Origin: Aliikangiella sp. G2MR2-5
GTDB taxonomy: Bacteria; Pseudomonadota; Gammaproteobacteria; Enterobacterales; Kangiellaceae
DNA: 64,000 nt
Direction of reading: 5' to 3'
NCBI RefSeq assembly: GCF_015687155.1
Contig: NZ_JADPQF010000004.1
Coordinates: 1-64,000, forward strand
The position numbers were made by a program, and so were the translations under genes. The notes under the pieces are model-generated. The model did no database searches, had not been told where the DNA came from, and saw only the letters and a list, made by a program, of their open reading frames with translations. Below, in pieces: positions 8,236 to 17,876 of the stretch; positions within the stretch are counted from its first letter, which is position 1; each line of letters starts with the position of its first letter.

Positions 8236-9675
8236 ATGAAAAATCATAGTAGTAATGCCCAGATAGATCACAGCGCCAGGCAAATTCAAAAAGCCAGAGA
8301 AGTATTTGAACTTCAAAAACGTTGTTTTAAAGAGCAGCCCTATCCGCAAGAGAAACTTCGTAAACAGCAGTTAATCGCGTTGAAAAAGGCTCTTTTAAAA
8401 CACAAGGATAAGTTAGCCAAGGCAATTTCCGCTGACTTTGGTTGTCGTTCAGTAGATGAAACGATGCTCGCAGATATCATGCCTACAGTTATGAATATCA
8501 ATCACTGTATCAAGCACCTGCGCCAATGGATGCAACCGGAAAAGCGCCCTGTATCGATATTATTTCAACCCGCTAACGCGAGAATCATGTATCAACCTCT
8601 GGGCGTAGTTGGCATCATGTCTCCCTGGAATTATCCCGTTTACCTTTGTTTAGGGCCATTGGCAGCCGCTATTGCAGCAGGAAATCGAGCCTTGATAAAA
8701 CCTTCCGAATATTGTCCCTATGCCAATCGAGTGCTGGAAGAAATAATTAATGATGCATTTACTCAAGACGAAGTGTGCCTTGTCGAAGGCGGTCCTGAAG
8801 TCGCCTCATTTTTTACTTCTCTTCCTTGGGATCATTTGATTTTTACTGGCTCGACTTCGGTTGGCAAAAAAGTAATGAGTGCGGCGGCCGACAATCTTAC
8901 TCCTGTAACTCTGGAGCTTGGTGGGAAGTCCCCCGCAATTGTCGGACCTGATGTCTCCGCGGAATTTGCCGTTGAGCGCATGTTGTATGGAAAATGTTTA
9001 AATGCAGGACAAACCTGTGTTGCTCCGGATTATGTTCTTTGTCCTGAAGATAAGGTTGATGCACTTGTGCAAGCTTTCAGAAAACAATTTGCGCAACTCT
9101 ACCCTAACACCAATAACGGTGAATACTCTTCAATCATTAATCAACAGCAGTTTGATCGTCTGTCTGACTGGATAGCAGATGCTAAACAACAAGGTGCCAG
9201 GATAATCCCTTTATCCACTGACGACTCGACGAATCAAAGGGCAATGCCACTGACTCTTTTACTCGACCCCAAAGAGTCGATGACCATCATGCAGCAGGAA
9301 ATTTTCGGCCCCGTTTTGCCGATCATCGGTTATAAACTATTTGATGATGCAATTAGCTATGTACAGTCGAAAGACAGGCCACTGGCGCTTTATCTTTTTT
9401 CACATGAAAAAAATATTCAGCAAAAGCTGCTTGAGACGACTCACGCGGGCGGAGTGTGTATTAATGATACAGTTTCGCATGTAGCTCAAGATGATCTCCC
9501 CTTTGGTGGTATAGGCCCGTCAGGAATGGGGATGTATCATGCCAGAGAAGGATTTCTTACCTTTTCATCGGCCAAATCAATATTTAAACGCGGACGCTTT
9601 AATAGCGCAAAAATGGCATTTCCACCATACAATAAGATGATTCATCGATTAATTTATCGTCTGTTTTTGCGTTAA
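8236..9675 (+). CDS. Coniferyl-aldehyde-type aldehyde dehydrogenase
   Basis: A 479-residue NAD(P)-dependent aldehyde dehydrogenase. The general base glutamate is in VTLELGGKSP, the nucleophilic cysteine in NAGQTCVAPDY, the cofactor loop in FTGSTSVGKKV, and the C-terminal EIFGPVLP motif is present. N-terminal and central segments (ADFGCRSVDETMLADI, MSPWNYPVYL, FQPANARI) fit the coniferyl aldehyde dehydrogenase/CalB subgroup, which oxidises aromatic and medium-chain aldehydes. A hydrophobic C-terminal tail could touch the membrane, as in fatty-aldehyde dehydrogenases. It follows the exported hydratase-like gene; a shared role in aromatic or lipid aldehyde breakdown is inference. Confidence 0.85.
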   Translation: MKNHSSNAQIDHSARQIQKAREVFELQKRCFKEQPYPQEKLRKQQLIALKKALLKHKDKLAKAISADFGCRSVDETMLADIMPTVMNINHCIKHLRQWMQPEKRPVSILFQPANARIMYQPLGVVGIMSPWNYPVYLCLGPLAAAIAAGNRALIKPSEYCPYANRVLEEIINDAFTQDEVCLVEGGPEVASFFTSLPWDHLIFTGSTSVGKKVMSAAADNLTPVTLELGGKSPAIVGPDVSAEFAVERMLYGKCLNAGQTCVAPDYVLCPEDKVDALVQAFRKQFAQLYPNTNNGEYSSIINQQQFDRLSDWIADAKQQGARIIPLSTDDSTNQRAMPLTLLLDPKESMTIMQQEIFGPVLPIIGYKLFDDAISYVQSKDRPLALYLFSHEKNIQQKLLETTHAGGVCINDTVSHVAQDDLPFGGIGPSGMGMYHAREGFLTFSSAKSIFKRGRFNSAKMAFPPYNKMIHRLIYRLFLR

Positions 9676-9916
9676 GGTAGCTTTTTATAGCAATAGCTTA
9701 TTAAACTATCTCGACCTCTATTTTTATATTATGTTCTATAAAACCATCATCTCCCAAATGCGAACAATTGACAGGTTTAACTGTTCGCTATATGCATCAT
9801 TATGTGATTTTTAACCTCAAATCTAGCTAAAAAATTCTAAACAAAATCCGAATTTCGAAAGTATTCCACCTATAATTAAATTGTCTGTATAGAGTTAGCC
9901 GAAGAACTAAAGGAAT

Positions 9917-11614
9917 ATGACGGAATTACTACTCATAGAAAATTGTGATAGACATTACAAGCTTTTTAAAAAGAAACTTTTACTGTTTCCGGATAAGAGA
10001 TTCAATATCAAAAGAGTAAAAAGTTTTTCTTTTCAGCGATGTAAGAAAACGAATACTGAAGCAATAATCTACTCTCTACCAGACGATATTTCTTCAGTTG
10101 AACTCAGTCATATCAGGTCACTCATTCAGGCTGACCTCAATCAGCCAATCATCTTACTTACCCGGGAATTTAATGCCCGTCTGGATCATCAGTTGCTCTG
10201 CTTGGGGATAGATGACTGCCTTCCTTTTAGTGAGCTGACTCCGGTACTATTTGAGAGAACCCTTGGACACGCTTTGCAGCGTAAATCCACAAAAGAAAAA
10301 CTCGCTTTTCTATCAACTCATGATCAATTAACAGGATTGTCTAATCGATTTATGTTTCAAAAACACCTGGAACATACTTTAGGCAGAGCGAAGAGAGACA
10401 ATTTCGAATTTGCCATTATCTTTTTAGATATTGATCGTTTTAAAGTAATCAATGAATCAGCGGGTCATGAGTTCGCGGACAATCTGCTTGTACAAATAGC
10501 TGCTCGACTTAACAGTTGTATAAGAGAGACGGATATTATTGCTCGTTTTGGGAATGACGAGTTTGCGATTTTATTGGAAAATTATGGCGAAAGTTTTAAC
10601 CTGGCTGTAATAGCAGAAAAGATACAGTATATACTCGATTCCCCCTTTATCATTCGTGAGCAAGAGTTTCATATCACCTCTAGCATGGGGATGGCCACTT
10701 TTCCTCAATGTGGAACCAGTTCTGATACACTTCTCAAGTCAGCTGAAACAGCCTTAAGGCTCGCAAAAACATATGGTCGAAATCGATTCCATATATTATC
10801 CGGCCAACCGGATAAACAGGCACGAGAAAAATTGAAACTTGAAAACGATCTGAGACGAGCTTTGATCAATGGAGAGTTTGTAATATATCTTCAGCCTCAA
10901 TTCAACTCTTACACCACCAAAGTATCTGGCGCAGAAGCATTGCTCAGGTGGCGACATTCGAAACTGGGTATGATATCTCCACCTGTTTTTATTCCCATGC
11001 TAGAGGAGCTAGGTTTATTAGCTGGTATCGAGGCCTGGGTTTTAAATCAGGTATGCCATTTTGCCAAAAAAGTAGTTAAGTACTACGGAAAATTGAGTTT
11101 TTCGGTAAATATTTCAGGTACTCATTTTAAAACAGGAAATCTTAAAGAAAATATTTATCTCGCACTTCAAGATAGTTCTCTGGCAGCCGAAAATCTGGAA
11201 GTCGAATTAACAGAAGATATTATGATAGAGCATGTTGAAAAGAACAGTTTACTTTTGAACGAACTGAAAGAACTTGGCATTTCAATTGCGCTTGATGATT
11301 TTGGTAAAGGCTATTCATCGCTCAGCTATCTAAAAAATTTTCCAGCTGATGTACTCAAAATCGATAAGGCATTTATTGATAACATAGTTGAAGACAAACG
11401 TGACCGAGCAATTGTCGACTCGTTAATTGACCTGGCTCATAAACTAGATATCAAAGTTGTCGCTGAAGGAGTTGAAAAAGAACAGCAAGTAGCACACCTT
11501 AAGTCCATCGGATGTGATCTCATTCAAGGCTTCCTGTATTCAAAGCCACTACCATTTGACGATTTTGAAAACCTGTTGAAAAACCAGAAACTGAATTATA
11601 AGAGTGTTGGATAG
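9917..11614 (+). CDS. Pseudoreceiver-GGDEF-EAL protein, probable c-di-GMP phosphodiesterase
   Basis: The 565-residue cytosolic protein has three parts. Residues 1-125 look like a receiver domain that lacks the phosphoacceptor Asp (YSLPD where DLxLPD is expected). A GGDEF domain (about 130-300) keeps an I-site RETD but reads GNDEF at the active site, so cyclase activity is doubtful. The EAL domain (310-560) is intact: EALLRW, SVNISG, the ELTED glutamate, DDFGKGYSS, the LKIDKAF lysine, AEGVE and QGFLYSKPL. It most likely hydrolyses c-di-GMP, with GGDEF as a possible GTP-sensing module. It converges on the diguanylate cyclase gene that begins at the other end of the signalling operon; only 17 bp separate them. 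Confidence 0.85.
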   Translation: MTELLLIENCDRHYKLFKKKLLLFPDKRFNIKRVKSFSFQRCKKTNTEAIIYSLPDDISSVELSHIRSLIQADLNQPIILLTREFNARLDHQLLCLGIDDCLPFSELTPVLFERTLGHALQRKSTKEKLAFLSTHDQLTGLSNRFMFQKHLEHTLGRAKRDNFEFAIIFLDIDRFKVINESAGHEFADNLLVQIAARLNSCIRETDIIARFGNDEFAILLENYGESFNLAVIAEKIQYILDSPFIIREQEFHITSSMGMATFPQCGTSSDTLLKSAETALRLAKTYGRNRFHILSGQPDKQAREKLKLENDLRRALINGEFVIYLQPQFNSYTTKVSGAEALLRWRHSKLGMISPPVFIPMLEELGLLAGIEAWVLNQVCHFAKKVVKYYGKLSFSVNISGTHFKTGNLKENIYLALQDSSLAAENLEVELTEDIMIEHVEKNSLLLNELKELGISIALDDFGKGYSSLSYLKNFPADVLKIDKAFIDNIVEDKRDRAIVDSLIDLAHKLDIKVVAEGVEKEQQVAHLKSIGCDLIQGFLYSKPLPFDDFENLLKNQKLNYKSVG

Positions 11615-11631
11615 GAAAAGAATATTTCTAT

Positions 11632-13005
11632 CTAGATTTCTACTGCGATTACTTTATTTCGTCCAGAAGTTTTTGCTTCATATAGTGCTCTATCTGAAGC
11701 CTCTAACAAATCAGTCGCACTTGTTTCCACAGATGGTATACAGGATGCGACGCCTAAACTAATTGTCACGTGCGGTGCGACATCAGAGTATTTATGCGCA
11801 ATATTTAGATTAGTGACTAATTTACGTAATTTCTCAGCTAATTCCCTGGCACCTTCAATATCCGTTTCTGGAAGAATTCCGATAAACTCTTCTCCTCCAT
11901 ACCGACCAACCAGATCCGAAGCCCTCGCAGCACCATGAGCTAGTGCTTGCGCTATTTCCAATAAACATTTATCACCCGCCTGATGGCCATAGTTATCGTT
12001 AAATTCCTTGAATTTGTCGATATCAATAAACACCAGAGAAAAGTCTCTCTGTTTTCTAAGACAACGAAACCATTCATCTTTTAAAAATTCATCGATTCTT
12101 CGTCGATTAGGTATTTTAGTTAACTTATCAATATTGGTCTGATCCTTCAGATCGTTAACCAACTGCATATGAATAGTAAGATCATGTAACAATACCAGAT
12201 ATCGTTTATTTTCGTATCCAATTGAGCTGACTGACAACTCTACAGGTATCTCACTATTATTCGGCTTTAAAATGCGAATACTAGTCTCTAACGGTTCATT
12301 TCTGGTATCGGACATGGATTCATCAACATGGCTAAATGATTTTTCGACTTTATCCCGACATTGCTCACTAACGATCGAAATAAACTGCTTGCCAGCTAGC
12401 TGATAGTTATTACATTCTAAAGTCTTTTCACACGCTAGATTAACAGTCTCTATCACACCATCTTTATTGACGAGCAACATAGGATCACTCGCCTTGACGA
12501 ATATCTGACGATTCTGACTTTCCATCTGGCTAAGCTTTGCTATCAGTTTATTCTGATTCTCGATAAGCCGACGAATTTTGATATGATGTCCAACTCTGGC
12601 CCAAACTTCTTCCTCTCTCGCAGGTTTAGTAATGTAGTCGACTCCGCCACATTGGAATCCCCTTGCAATATCTTCTGGTTCCTTTTTGGCGGTTACAAAT
12701 ATGATGGGAATTTCTTTTGTATCTGGATCATCTTTTAGTCGACGACAGGTCTCGTAGCCGTCCATATCAGGCATCATAACATCCAGAAGAATAATATCCG
12801 GCTTAAAGTTTTTTGCTATTTTAAGTGCCAGCTTACCGGAAGGTACGCCAGAAACAGAGTAATTTTTGTGTGCGAGAATCTGGTGGAGCAAGTCGATATT
12901 TTGCGTAATATCATCGACAACCAAAACTTTTCCGCTACTTTTTTCCTGGCTCACTAAAAAATAACCTCTGACGATAGAAACCCGGTCTATGGATTGACTT
13001 TCCAT
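11632..13005 (-). CDS. Response regulator diguanylate cyclase (REC-PAS-GGDEF)
   Basis: An N-terminal receiver domain has the DD pair, the phosphoacceptor Asp in ILLDVMMPDMDG, Thr in FVTAK and Lys in ITKPA. A PAS domain follows (KASDPMLLVNKDG onward), then a GGDEF domain with an intact GGEEF signature and an upstream RASD inhibitory site, so it should make c-di-GMP under product feedback. The frame extends to a GTG at 13044; the ATG at 13005 is used here, and a GTG at 12954 with an AGAGG ribosome site is a third option. It is the last gene of a five-gene minus-strand unit headed by three binding-protein-like lipoproteins and a hybrid kinase, the likely phosphodonor. That pairing is inference. 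Confidence 0.88.
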   Translation of the reverse strand: MESQSIDRVSIVRGYFLVSQEKSSGKVLVVDDITQNIDLLHQILAHKNYSVSGVPSGKLALKIAKNFKPDIILLDVMMPDMDGYETCRRLKDDPDTKEIPIIFVTAKKEPEDIARGFQCGGVDYITKPAREEEVWARVGHHIKIRRLIENQNKLIAKLSQMESQNRQIFVKASDPMLLVNKDGVIETVNLACEKTLECNNYQLAGKQFISIVSEQCRDKVEKSFSHVDESMSDTRNEPLETSIRILKPNNSEIPVELSVSSIGYENKRYLVLLHDLTIHMQLVNDLKDQTNIDKLTKIPNRRRIDEFLKDEWFRCLRKQRDFSLVFIDIDKFKEFNDNYGHQAGDKCLLEIAQALAHGAARASDLVGRYGGEEFIGILPETDIEGARELAEKLRKLVTNLNIAHKYSDVAPHVTISLGVASCIPSVETSATDLLEASDRALYEAKTSGRNKVIAVEI

Positions 13006-13099
13006 ATTGACTTTATCGAATATCGGACCTATGCAAATTCTCACTATAACTTTAGGTCAACATCTAAGTCTTCGCAAACTAATGAAACATTATTGACTC

Positions 13100-14191
13100 C
13101 TACCAGCCTATAGTATCGACGACTTTTACACTTCCACCTTCAAATTTGACTATTACCATATCACGAACTGCCTGGTTTTCATCAAATGCGCTAATGGTCC
13201 CGGTGATCCCCTCAAAATTCTTAACTGAGGAAAGTCCATTACTCATATTCGATTGCGAAATTTCCTCTAAATCACAAAAAAGATTTACAAGGAGATTAGT
13301 CGCATCGATCGCCAGCGCTTTTGTCGTTGGCATCCATTTCAGTTTAGTTTTAGAAACATCATGATGCCAATGGTCAAGAACCAAAGATCCTTCCAGATAT
13401 TCTATCGAAGAAAGCTTTTCTACTTCCCAAAAGTCGGTTCCGATAAGTTGAACATCTTCCATCTGCTGTTCAATGTACTTACCTACTTCTAGCACACCCT
13501 CGGATGCAAGCGGTAAAATCACGACGTTAATCTTGTTTGTTATCAAGCTTTCGAGCAGAAAGTCTTTGTCCTTTTCGAAATAAAGATAATCAACAGCTAA
13601 TGGTTTATCAATTCCTTCCTTTAAAAATGAGCTTTGTATTGCGGATACCATATTTTGTCCATAGCTACTATCCCGTCTTGTAACCAATGCTACATTTTTA
13701 CTACCATATTTTTTATTGACTAGCTTAGCAATTAGTTCTGCTTGACGGTCGTTGCTAGACACGAACTGAAAAATATTATTCTTGTTTTTTGTAAGCTCAT
13801 TGTGCGTTGAGGTGATTGAAAGCATAGTCAAATTATACTTCTCAGCGACTTCAGAAACGGGCAAAGCAGCGTCACTTGTATTAGGACCAAGTAATATTGA
13901 TATTTTCTCTTTATTAAGTAATTCGATGGCTGCACTAACAGCGCCTTCCGGTGTTGCATGAGTATTCCCTACAACCAATTCAAAAGACTTTGGATACTTA
14001 CAACTCAGCGCTGAGTTCGGCTGGCTTAAAACCTGATTGACACCTTGGTAGACTAATGCATCCCATGGTGTTTCTGGATCAATCAAAAGACCAATCTTGA
14101 CTTTTTCTTTTGCTTGTTTTTTTTCGTTCTGTCCACAGGCAGTTATTAGAAGTGCTATTTGAAGAAGTCCAATGATTATCAACTGCTTCAT
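13100..14191 (-). CDS. Periplasmic-binding-protein-like lipoprotein (LivJ/type 1 fold), third copy
   Basis: The 363-residue protein has a lipoprotein signal peptide with lipobox ITAC and Cys at about residue 19. The rest resembles the type 1 periplasmic binding fold of branched-chain amino acid receptors: KVGLLIDPE..., AVSAAIELLNKE, ILLGPNTSDAALPVSEVAE, then a second lobe with ALVTRRDSSYGQ and LIGTDFW. No ABC permease or ATPase gene is nearby, so a receptor role for the adjacent kinase is more likely than transport. Its start overlaps the kinase stop by one base (TAATG), showing translational coupling. It is clearly a paralogue of the two lipoproteins encoded at 16713 and 17869. Confidence 0.82.
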   Translation of the reverse strand: MKQLIIIGLLQIALLITACGQNEKKQAKEKVKIGLLIDPETPWDALVYQGVNQVLSQPNSALSCKYPKSFELVVGNTHATPEGAVSAAIELLNKEKISILLGPNTSDAALPVSEVAEKYNLTMLSITSTHNELTKNKNNIFQFVSSNDRQAELIAKLVNKKYGSKNVALVTRRDSSYGQNMVSAIQSSFLKEGIDKPLAVDYLYFEKDKDFLLESLITNKINVVILPLASEGVLEVGKYIEQQMEDVQLIGTDFWEVEKLSSIEYLEGSLVLDHWHHDVSKTKLKWMPTTKALAIDATNLLVNLFCDLEEISQSNMSNGLSSVKNFEGITGTISAFDENQAVRDMVIVKFEGGSVKVVDTIGW

Positions 14192-16710
14192 TATTTGCTC
14201 CGTAACGATTTGAATATTTGACTAATTGATTCCATATTCAGATCTTTTGCGAAGGCTTTCAATTTTGCGGCTATGTTTTTTCCTTCACTTCCTTTGCTGG
14301 CAATATTATCAATACACTCTTGTATTTTTGATAGATGATAGACTTCGCATGCTCGTATCCCCTCCTCCAACAATTTGTCATCGACATCAAGGTTTGAAAA
14401 GGTTTCAGGTACTACACTTTTTTTTTCTTCTGTCGAGTCAATTATTTTCGTGCTGTCTGGCAATAGGGTTTCGACGAGATTTTGTACATCATTAAATGAC
14501 ACTGGCTTGGAAATAAAGTAATCAAAGCCTTTCGACAATGCGAGTGATTTTTCATGCTCCATAGTTGCTGCTGAAACTGCTATCACCAAGGTATCAGCAA
14601 TCATTCCGGCCTCAGTCAATTGTGACATCACATCGAAACCGTCAACATCTGGCATTACAATATCCAGAAATATAATTTGATACGCATCCATACTATTGTA
14701 AGAAAACTTTACTTTTTCTATTGCTTTGATTCCACTCTCTGCTTCGTCTATACAAAAACCCAGCTCTTCCAGAAATGCTGAAAGGATCATCCGGTTATCT
14801 CTATTGTCATCGACAATCAGTGCCCTGCCATGAGTGGTAAAATGTACCGTCGCTGAATCGGCCTTTGATTTCACTTTTGATCTTGGCAAATCGATTTTGA
14901 ACGAAAAACTACTCCCTTTTTCTGGTTCACTTTCAATTTCAATTTCTCCGCCCATTGTACTAACCAGCCTCTGAGCGATGGTAAGTCCGAGGCCGGTACC
15001 AATCGCTTGATCGCTCGCCTCCTGCTGTGAAAAAGGTATAAATATCTTTTTCACGCCGTCTTTACTAATTCCCCTTCCACTATCAACTACCTGAAAAAGA
15101 TAGCAACCATTTTTTAACTGTTTAATATTCAAAGAAACAAAACCACGAACCGTAAACTTGATCGCGTTGTTGATAAGGTTGATTAGCACTTGTTTCAGTT
15201 TAAGAAGGTCGCCCAGCACTTGCTTTTCTGTGATATCCACATTTACCAGCCAATCAATTCCTTGTTCTTTGCACCGAATATCAAACATGCTGGTTAGCTC
15301 AAAAATCATTTCGTCGATATCAAAGGGTTCTAGTACCAGACTAGAGCTACCGGCCTCAATTTTACTCAAGTCTAATATTGTATTGATCAAGTCTAGAAGA
15401 TGTCCTCCAGCAACACGAATTCGTCCCAAGTAATCTTTTGCATTCTGATCCAGACTTGGATTCCGAGAGAGCATTTGGGAATAACCTAGAATAGAGTTCA
15501 TGGGAGTTCGTATCTCATGCGACATATTGGCCAGAAAATTTGACTTAGCAATAGTTGCGGACTCAGCTTTCTCTTTTGCCTGAGAAAGTTCAGTAAGTAC
15601 TTGTTCGAGATTTTCACTCATATTATTGAAGGCTTTGGCAAGGATACCTGTTTCATCATCCTGCTCGATTTCTGACTTTACATTAAAGTCTCCTTCGGAA
15701 ATATTTTCTGCCATTTTTGTCAGAGAACGTATTGGCTTTGTAATTTGTTCCGAAATAAAGAATATAACACCAACTAGTAAGAACAGTATGACAATACAAA
15801 ATAACGATATATTTATAAATAGTTTTACCAAGGGTTTAAAAGCTTGATCTCTCTCGACTTCTACAATTAACGCTGCGCCAATTTCATCGACCCAGGTGTA
15901 ACTACCAAATACAATTAGATTATTGAAACTTTGATATTCTTCCGTTCCACTTCCTCCCGAAATTGCAGCCTCAATTCCTTTAGAACTAACACCACGAAGA
16001 TGGTTTGAGTTTTCTTTCTCATCGCCGCTAGTCAGCGCGCCGTACTGATCAACAAGATAAGTACTAACGAATGAGCTTTCGTCATCGGACTCAAAGATTA
16101 TTTCGTCCAGGCGAGCTAGCTCTATGTGAATTGCAACTACACCCGCCAGCGAGCCGTCTATCGCTTTTACAGGAGCTGAAATAGTCATTGCGGTTTCCAG
16201 AGTAATCGGCGACGGATATATTTTTTGAAAAAACAGTGCTTTTTGGCCTTCGACAAAATAGGTATCCAATGTTCTATAATCCCCTTCTCTTTGAGGATTA
16301 GTAGACAATAAGATTTCTCCCTCCTTGCTGAGGAAGAATATTTCTCCCCAATTTTTCTTAATTGATTTTAATTGATAAATTTTAGTTCTAAATTTCCTGG
16401 TATCTTTATTCGAATCTTCTGTGCTTTCGTCTTGTTCGGAAAGAATATCAATGATGTTGCCAACCTCTTCCATTTGCGCCAGCCACTGAATATCATTTTT
16501 TAGTTCTTCAACCCATATTTTTATTGAACTCGATTTAAGATTTCGGCTTTGTTCTAGTTTTAAGAAGGTCGAATTCTGTATCGTTTCCTTGGTCATTATA
16601 AGGCTAAAAAAGCTAAATAAAATCACGGTAATAGCGAAAACAACCACATTGGAAAATATTAGTTTTCCTCTAATTGTTCTTTTGAGATTTTTTAGTTTTC
16701 TTAGTTGCAT
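14191..16710 (-). CDS. Hybrid sensor histidine kinase with periplasmic sensor domain
   Basis: The 839-residue protein has membrane helices near residues 14-35 and 295-320 flanking a periplasmic sensor of about 260 residues that looks like a Cache domain. A HAMP linker follows ([19 protein letters not shown]), then a coiled coil, HisKA with the phosphoacceptor His in [10 protein letters not shown], HATPase_c ([30 protein letters not shown]), a receiver with Asp in [15 protein letters not shown] and Lys in ISKPV, and a short helical tail. It lies between binding-protein-like lipoprotein genes and should phosphorylate the REC-PAS-GGDEF protein or relay internally. The upstream stop is 2 bp away, so the operon is tight. 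Confidence 0.9.
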   Translation of the reverse strand: MQLRKLKNLKRTIRGKLIFSNVVVFAITVILFSFFSLIMTKETIQNSTFLKLEQSRNLKSSSIKIWVEELKNDIQWLAQMEEVGNIIDILSEQDESTEDSNKDTRKFRTKIYQLKSIKKNWGEIFFLSKEGEILLSTNPQREGDYRTLDTYFVEGQKALFFQKIYPSPITLETAMTISAPVKAIDGSLAGVVAIHIELARLDEIIFESDDESSFVSTYLVDQYGALTSGDEKENSNHLRGVSSKGIEAAISGGSGTEEYQSFNNLIVFGSYTWVDEIGAALIVEVERDQAFKPLVKLFINISLFCIVILFLLVGVIFFISEQITKPIRSLTKMAENISEGDFNVKSEIEQDDETGILAKAFNNMSENLEQVLTELSQAKEKAESATIAKSNFLANMSHEIRTPMNSILGYSQMLSRNPSLDQNAKDYLGRIRVAGGHLLDLINTILDLSKIEAGSSSLVLEPFDIDEMIFELTSMFDIRCKEQGIDWLVNVDITEKQVLGDLLKLKQVLINLINNAIKFTVRGFVSLNIKQLKNGCYLFQVVDSGRGISKDGVKKIFIPFSQQEASDQAIGTGLGLTIAQRLVSTMGGEIEIESEPEKGSSFSFKIDLPRSKVKSKADSATVHFTTHGRALIVDDNRDNRMILSAFLEELGFCIDEAESGIKAIEKVKFSYNSMDAYQIIFLDIVMPDVDGFDVMSQLTEAGMIADTLVIAVSAATMEHEKSLALSKGFDYFISKPVSFNDVQNLVETLLPDSTKIIDSTEEKKSVVPETFSNLDVDDKLLEEGIRACEVYHLSKIQECIDNIASKGSEGKNIAAKLKAFAKDLNMESISQIFKSLRSK

Positions 16711-16712
16711 AG

Positions 16713-17876
16713 CTATTCTTGTGAAGTCCAGAGATAGGATTCTCCCGCTCTGATTTTTAGAAATATGGGCTCTCTAACTCGCTCTTTTCCATTTAAGGAA
16801 ATCTGACCGGTTATTCCGGGAAATCCACTTAAAGTGCTTATTTGCTTTGCGAGTTCGGACTTACTCCCCTTACACTGCTTTAAAGAATAAGTTAGCACAT
16901 CAAAAGCGTCGTAAGTTAATGCAGACATACTTGTGGGAGGCTCTTCAAATCGAGCTATATAATCAGAAAAAAACCTCGCTGAACTGACTTCAACCTGAAT
17001 AAGCTGAGGATGCCAGTGATGGGTCATTATCGAGCCGTCCAAGACAGGCTGTTTGGGTGAATCGATGATTGACCAGTTGTCACTTCCCAAAAATAAACCA
17101 TTAAACCCTGACGCTCTCAGTAATTTGGCTTGTTGCAATGATTCATCATACCGATTAGGTAATAATATCCAGTCCGGCTGATCCTGCGCTATCGATGCCA
17201 ACTGCTTTTCCAGCTTTTCATTAATCAGGCTATAGGTTAATACTTTATGAAGCTGCCCCCCTAACTCTTGGAACTTATTTATAAAGGACTCTCCGACTGC
17301 ACGAGAAGCGGGATCACTCAATCCATAAATAATCACAAGTTTTTCGGGTTTGATAACGCGATGAGCGGCTTTAGCCAAGGCGACACCTTGTTCCTGATCG
17401 TTGAATGCAATCTGAAATACGAATTTCTTATTTTGGGTCACGATAGGATTGGTTGAACCCTGAGAAATCAATGGAATATTGGCGACCTCTGCGACAGCAG
17501 CTGCTTCAGCAGCAAGAAGAGACTGGTTGGGTCCAATAATTGCGTCTACATGTAATTCATAGATCAACTCTCTTGCCGCAAGCATTGCAGAAGAAGGATT
17601 GGATGAAACCTCTGATTCAATGAGACGATATCGAATAGCTTTTTTGTCAACTTTAAGACCACCTTTTGTATTAAGGTTGTCTACATATAACCTGGCAGCT
17701 TGGACAGATGGTAATGCTCCAGGAGTGTCGGTATTATACATGAGTCCAACTCGAAATTCCTGGTACTCTACTTTCTCCGACGAACAACCAGAAAAAATCA
17801 AACAGGTTAACAAAAGTACTATCCGAATAGCTCTTCGAAAATATCGGTTGCTCTTGCTAAGGCTGGTTTTACTCAT
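16713..17876 (-). CDS. Periplasmic-binding-protein-like lipoprotein (LivJ/type 1 fold), second copy
   Basis: An ATG at 17876 gives 387 residues with a basic N-terminus and a lipoprotein signal ending FSGC. The frame is open to 17984, but that extension would bury the signal and overlap the previous gene further. The mature protein has the two-lobe type 1 binding fold: [53 protein letters not shown], and the second-lobe segment [20 protein letters not shown]. It overlaps the end of the first copy by 8 bp and lies 2 bp upstream of the kinase gene, so all are probably co-expressed. The ligand is unknown. Confidence 0.82.
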   Translation of the reverse strand: MSKTSLSKSNRYFRRAIRIVLLLTCLIFSGCSSEKVEYQEFRVGLMYNTDTPGALPSVQAARLYVDNLNTKGGLKVDKKAIRYRLIESEVSSNPSSAMLAARELIYELHVDAIIGPNQSLLAAEAAAVAEVANIPLISQGSTNPIVTQNKKFVFQIAFNDQEQGVALAKAAHRVIKPEKLVIIYGLSDPASRAVGESFINKFQELGGQLHKVLTYSLINEKLEKQLASIAQDQPDWILLPNRYDESLQQAKLLRASGFNGLFLGSDNWSIIDSPKQPVLDGSIMTHHWHPQLIQVEVSSARFFSDYIARFEEPPTSMSALTYDAFDVLTYSLKQCKGSKSELAKQISTLSGFPGITGQISLNGKERVREPIFLKIRAGESYLWTSQE

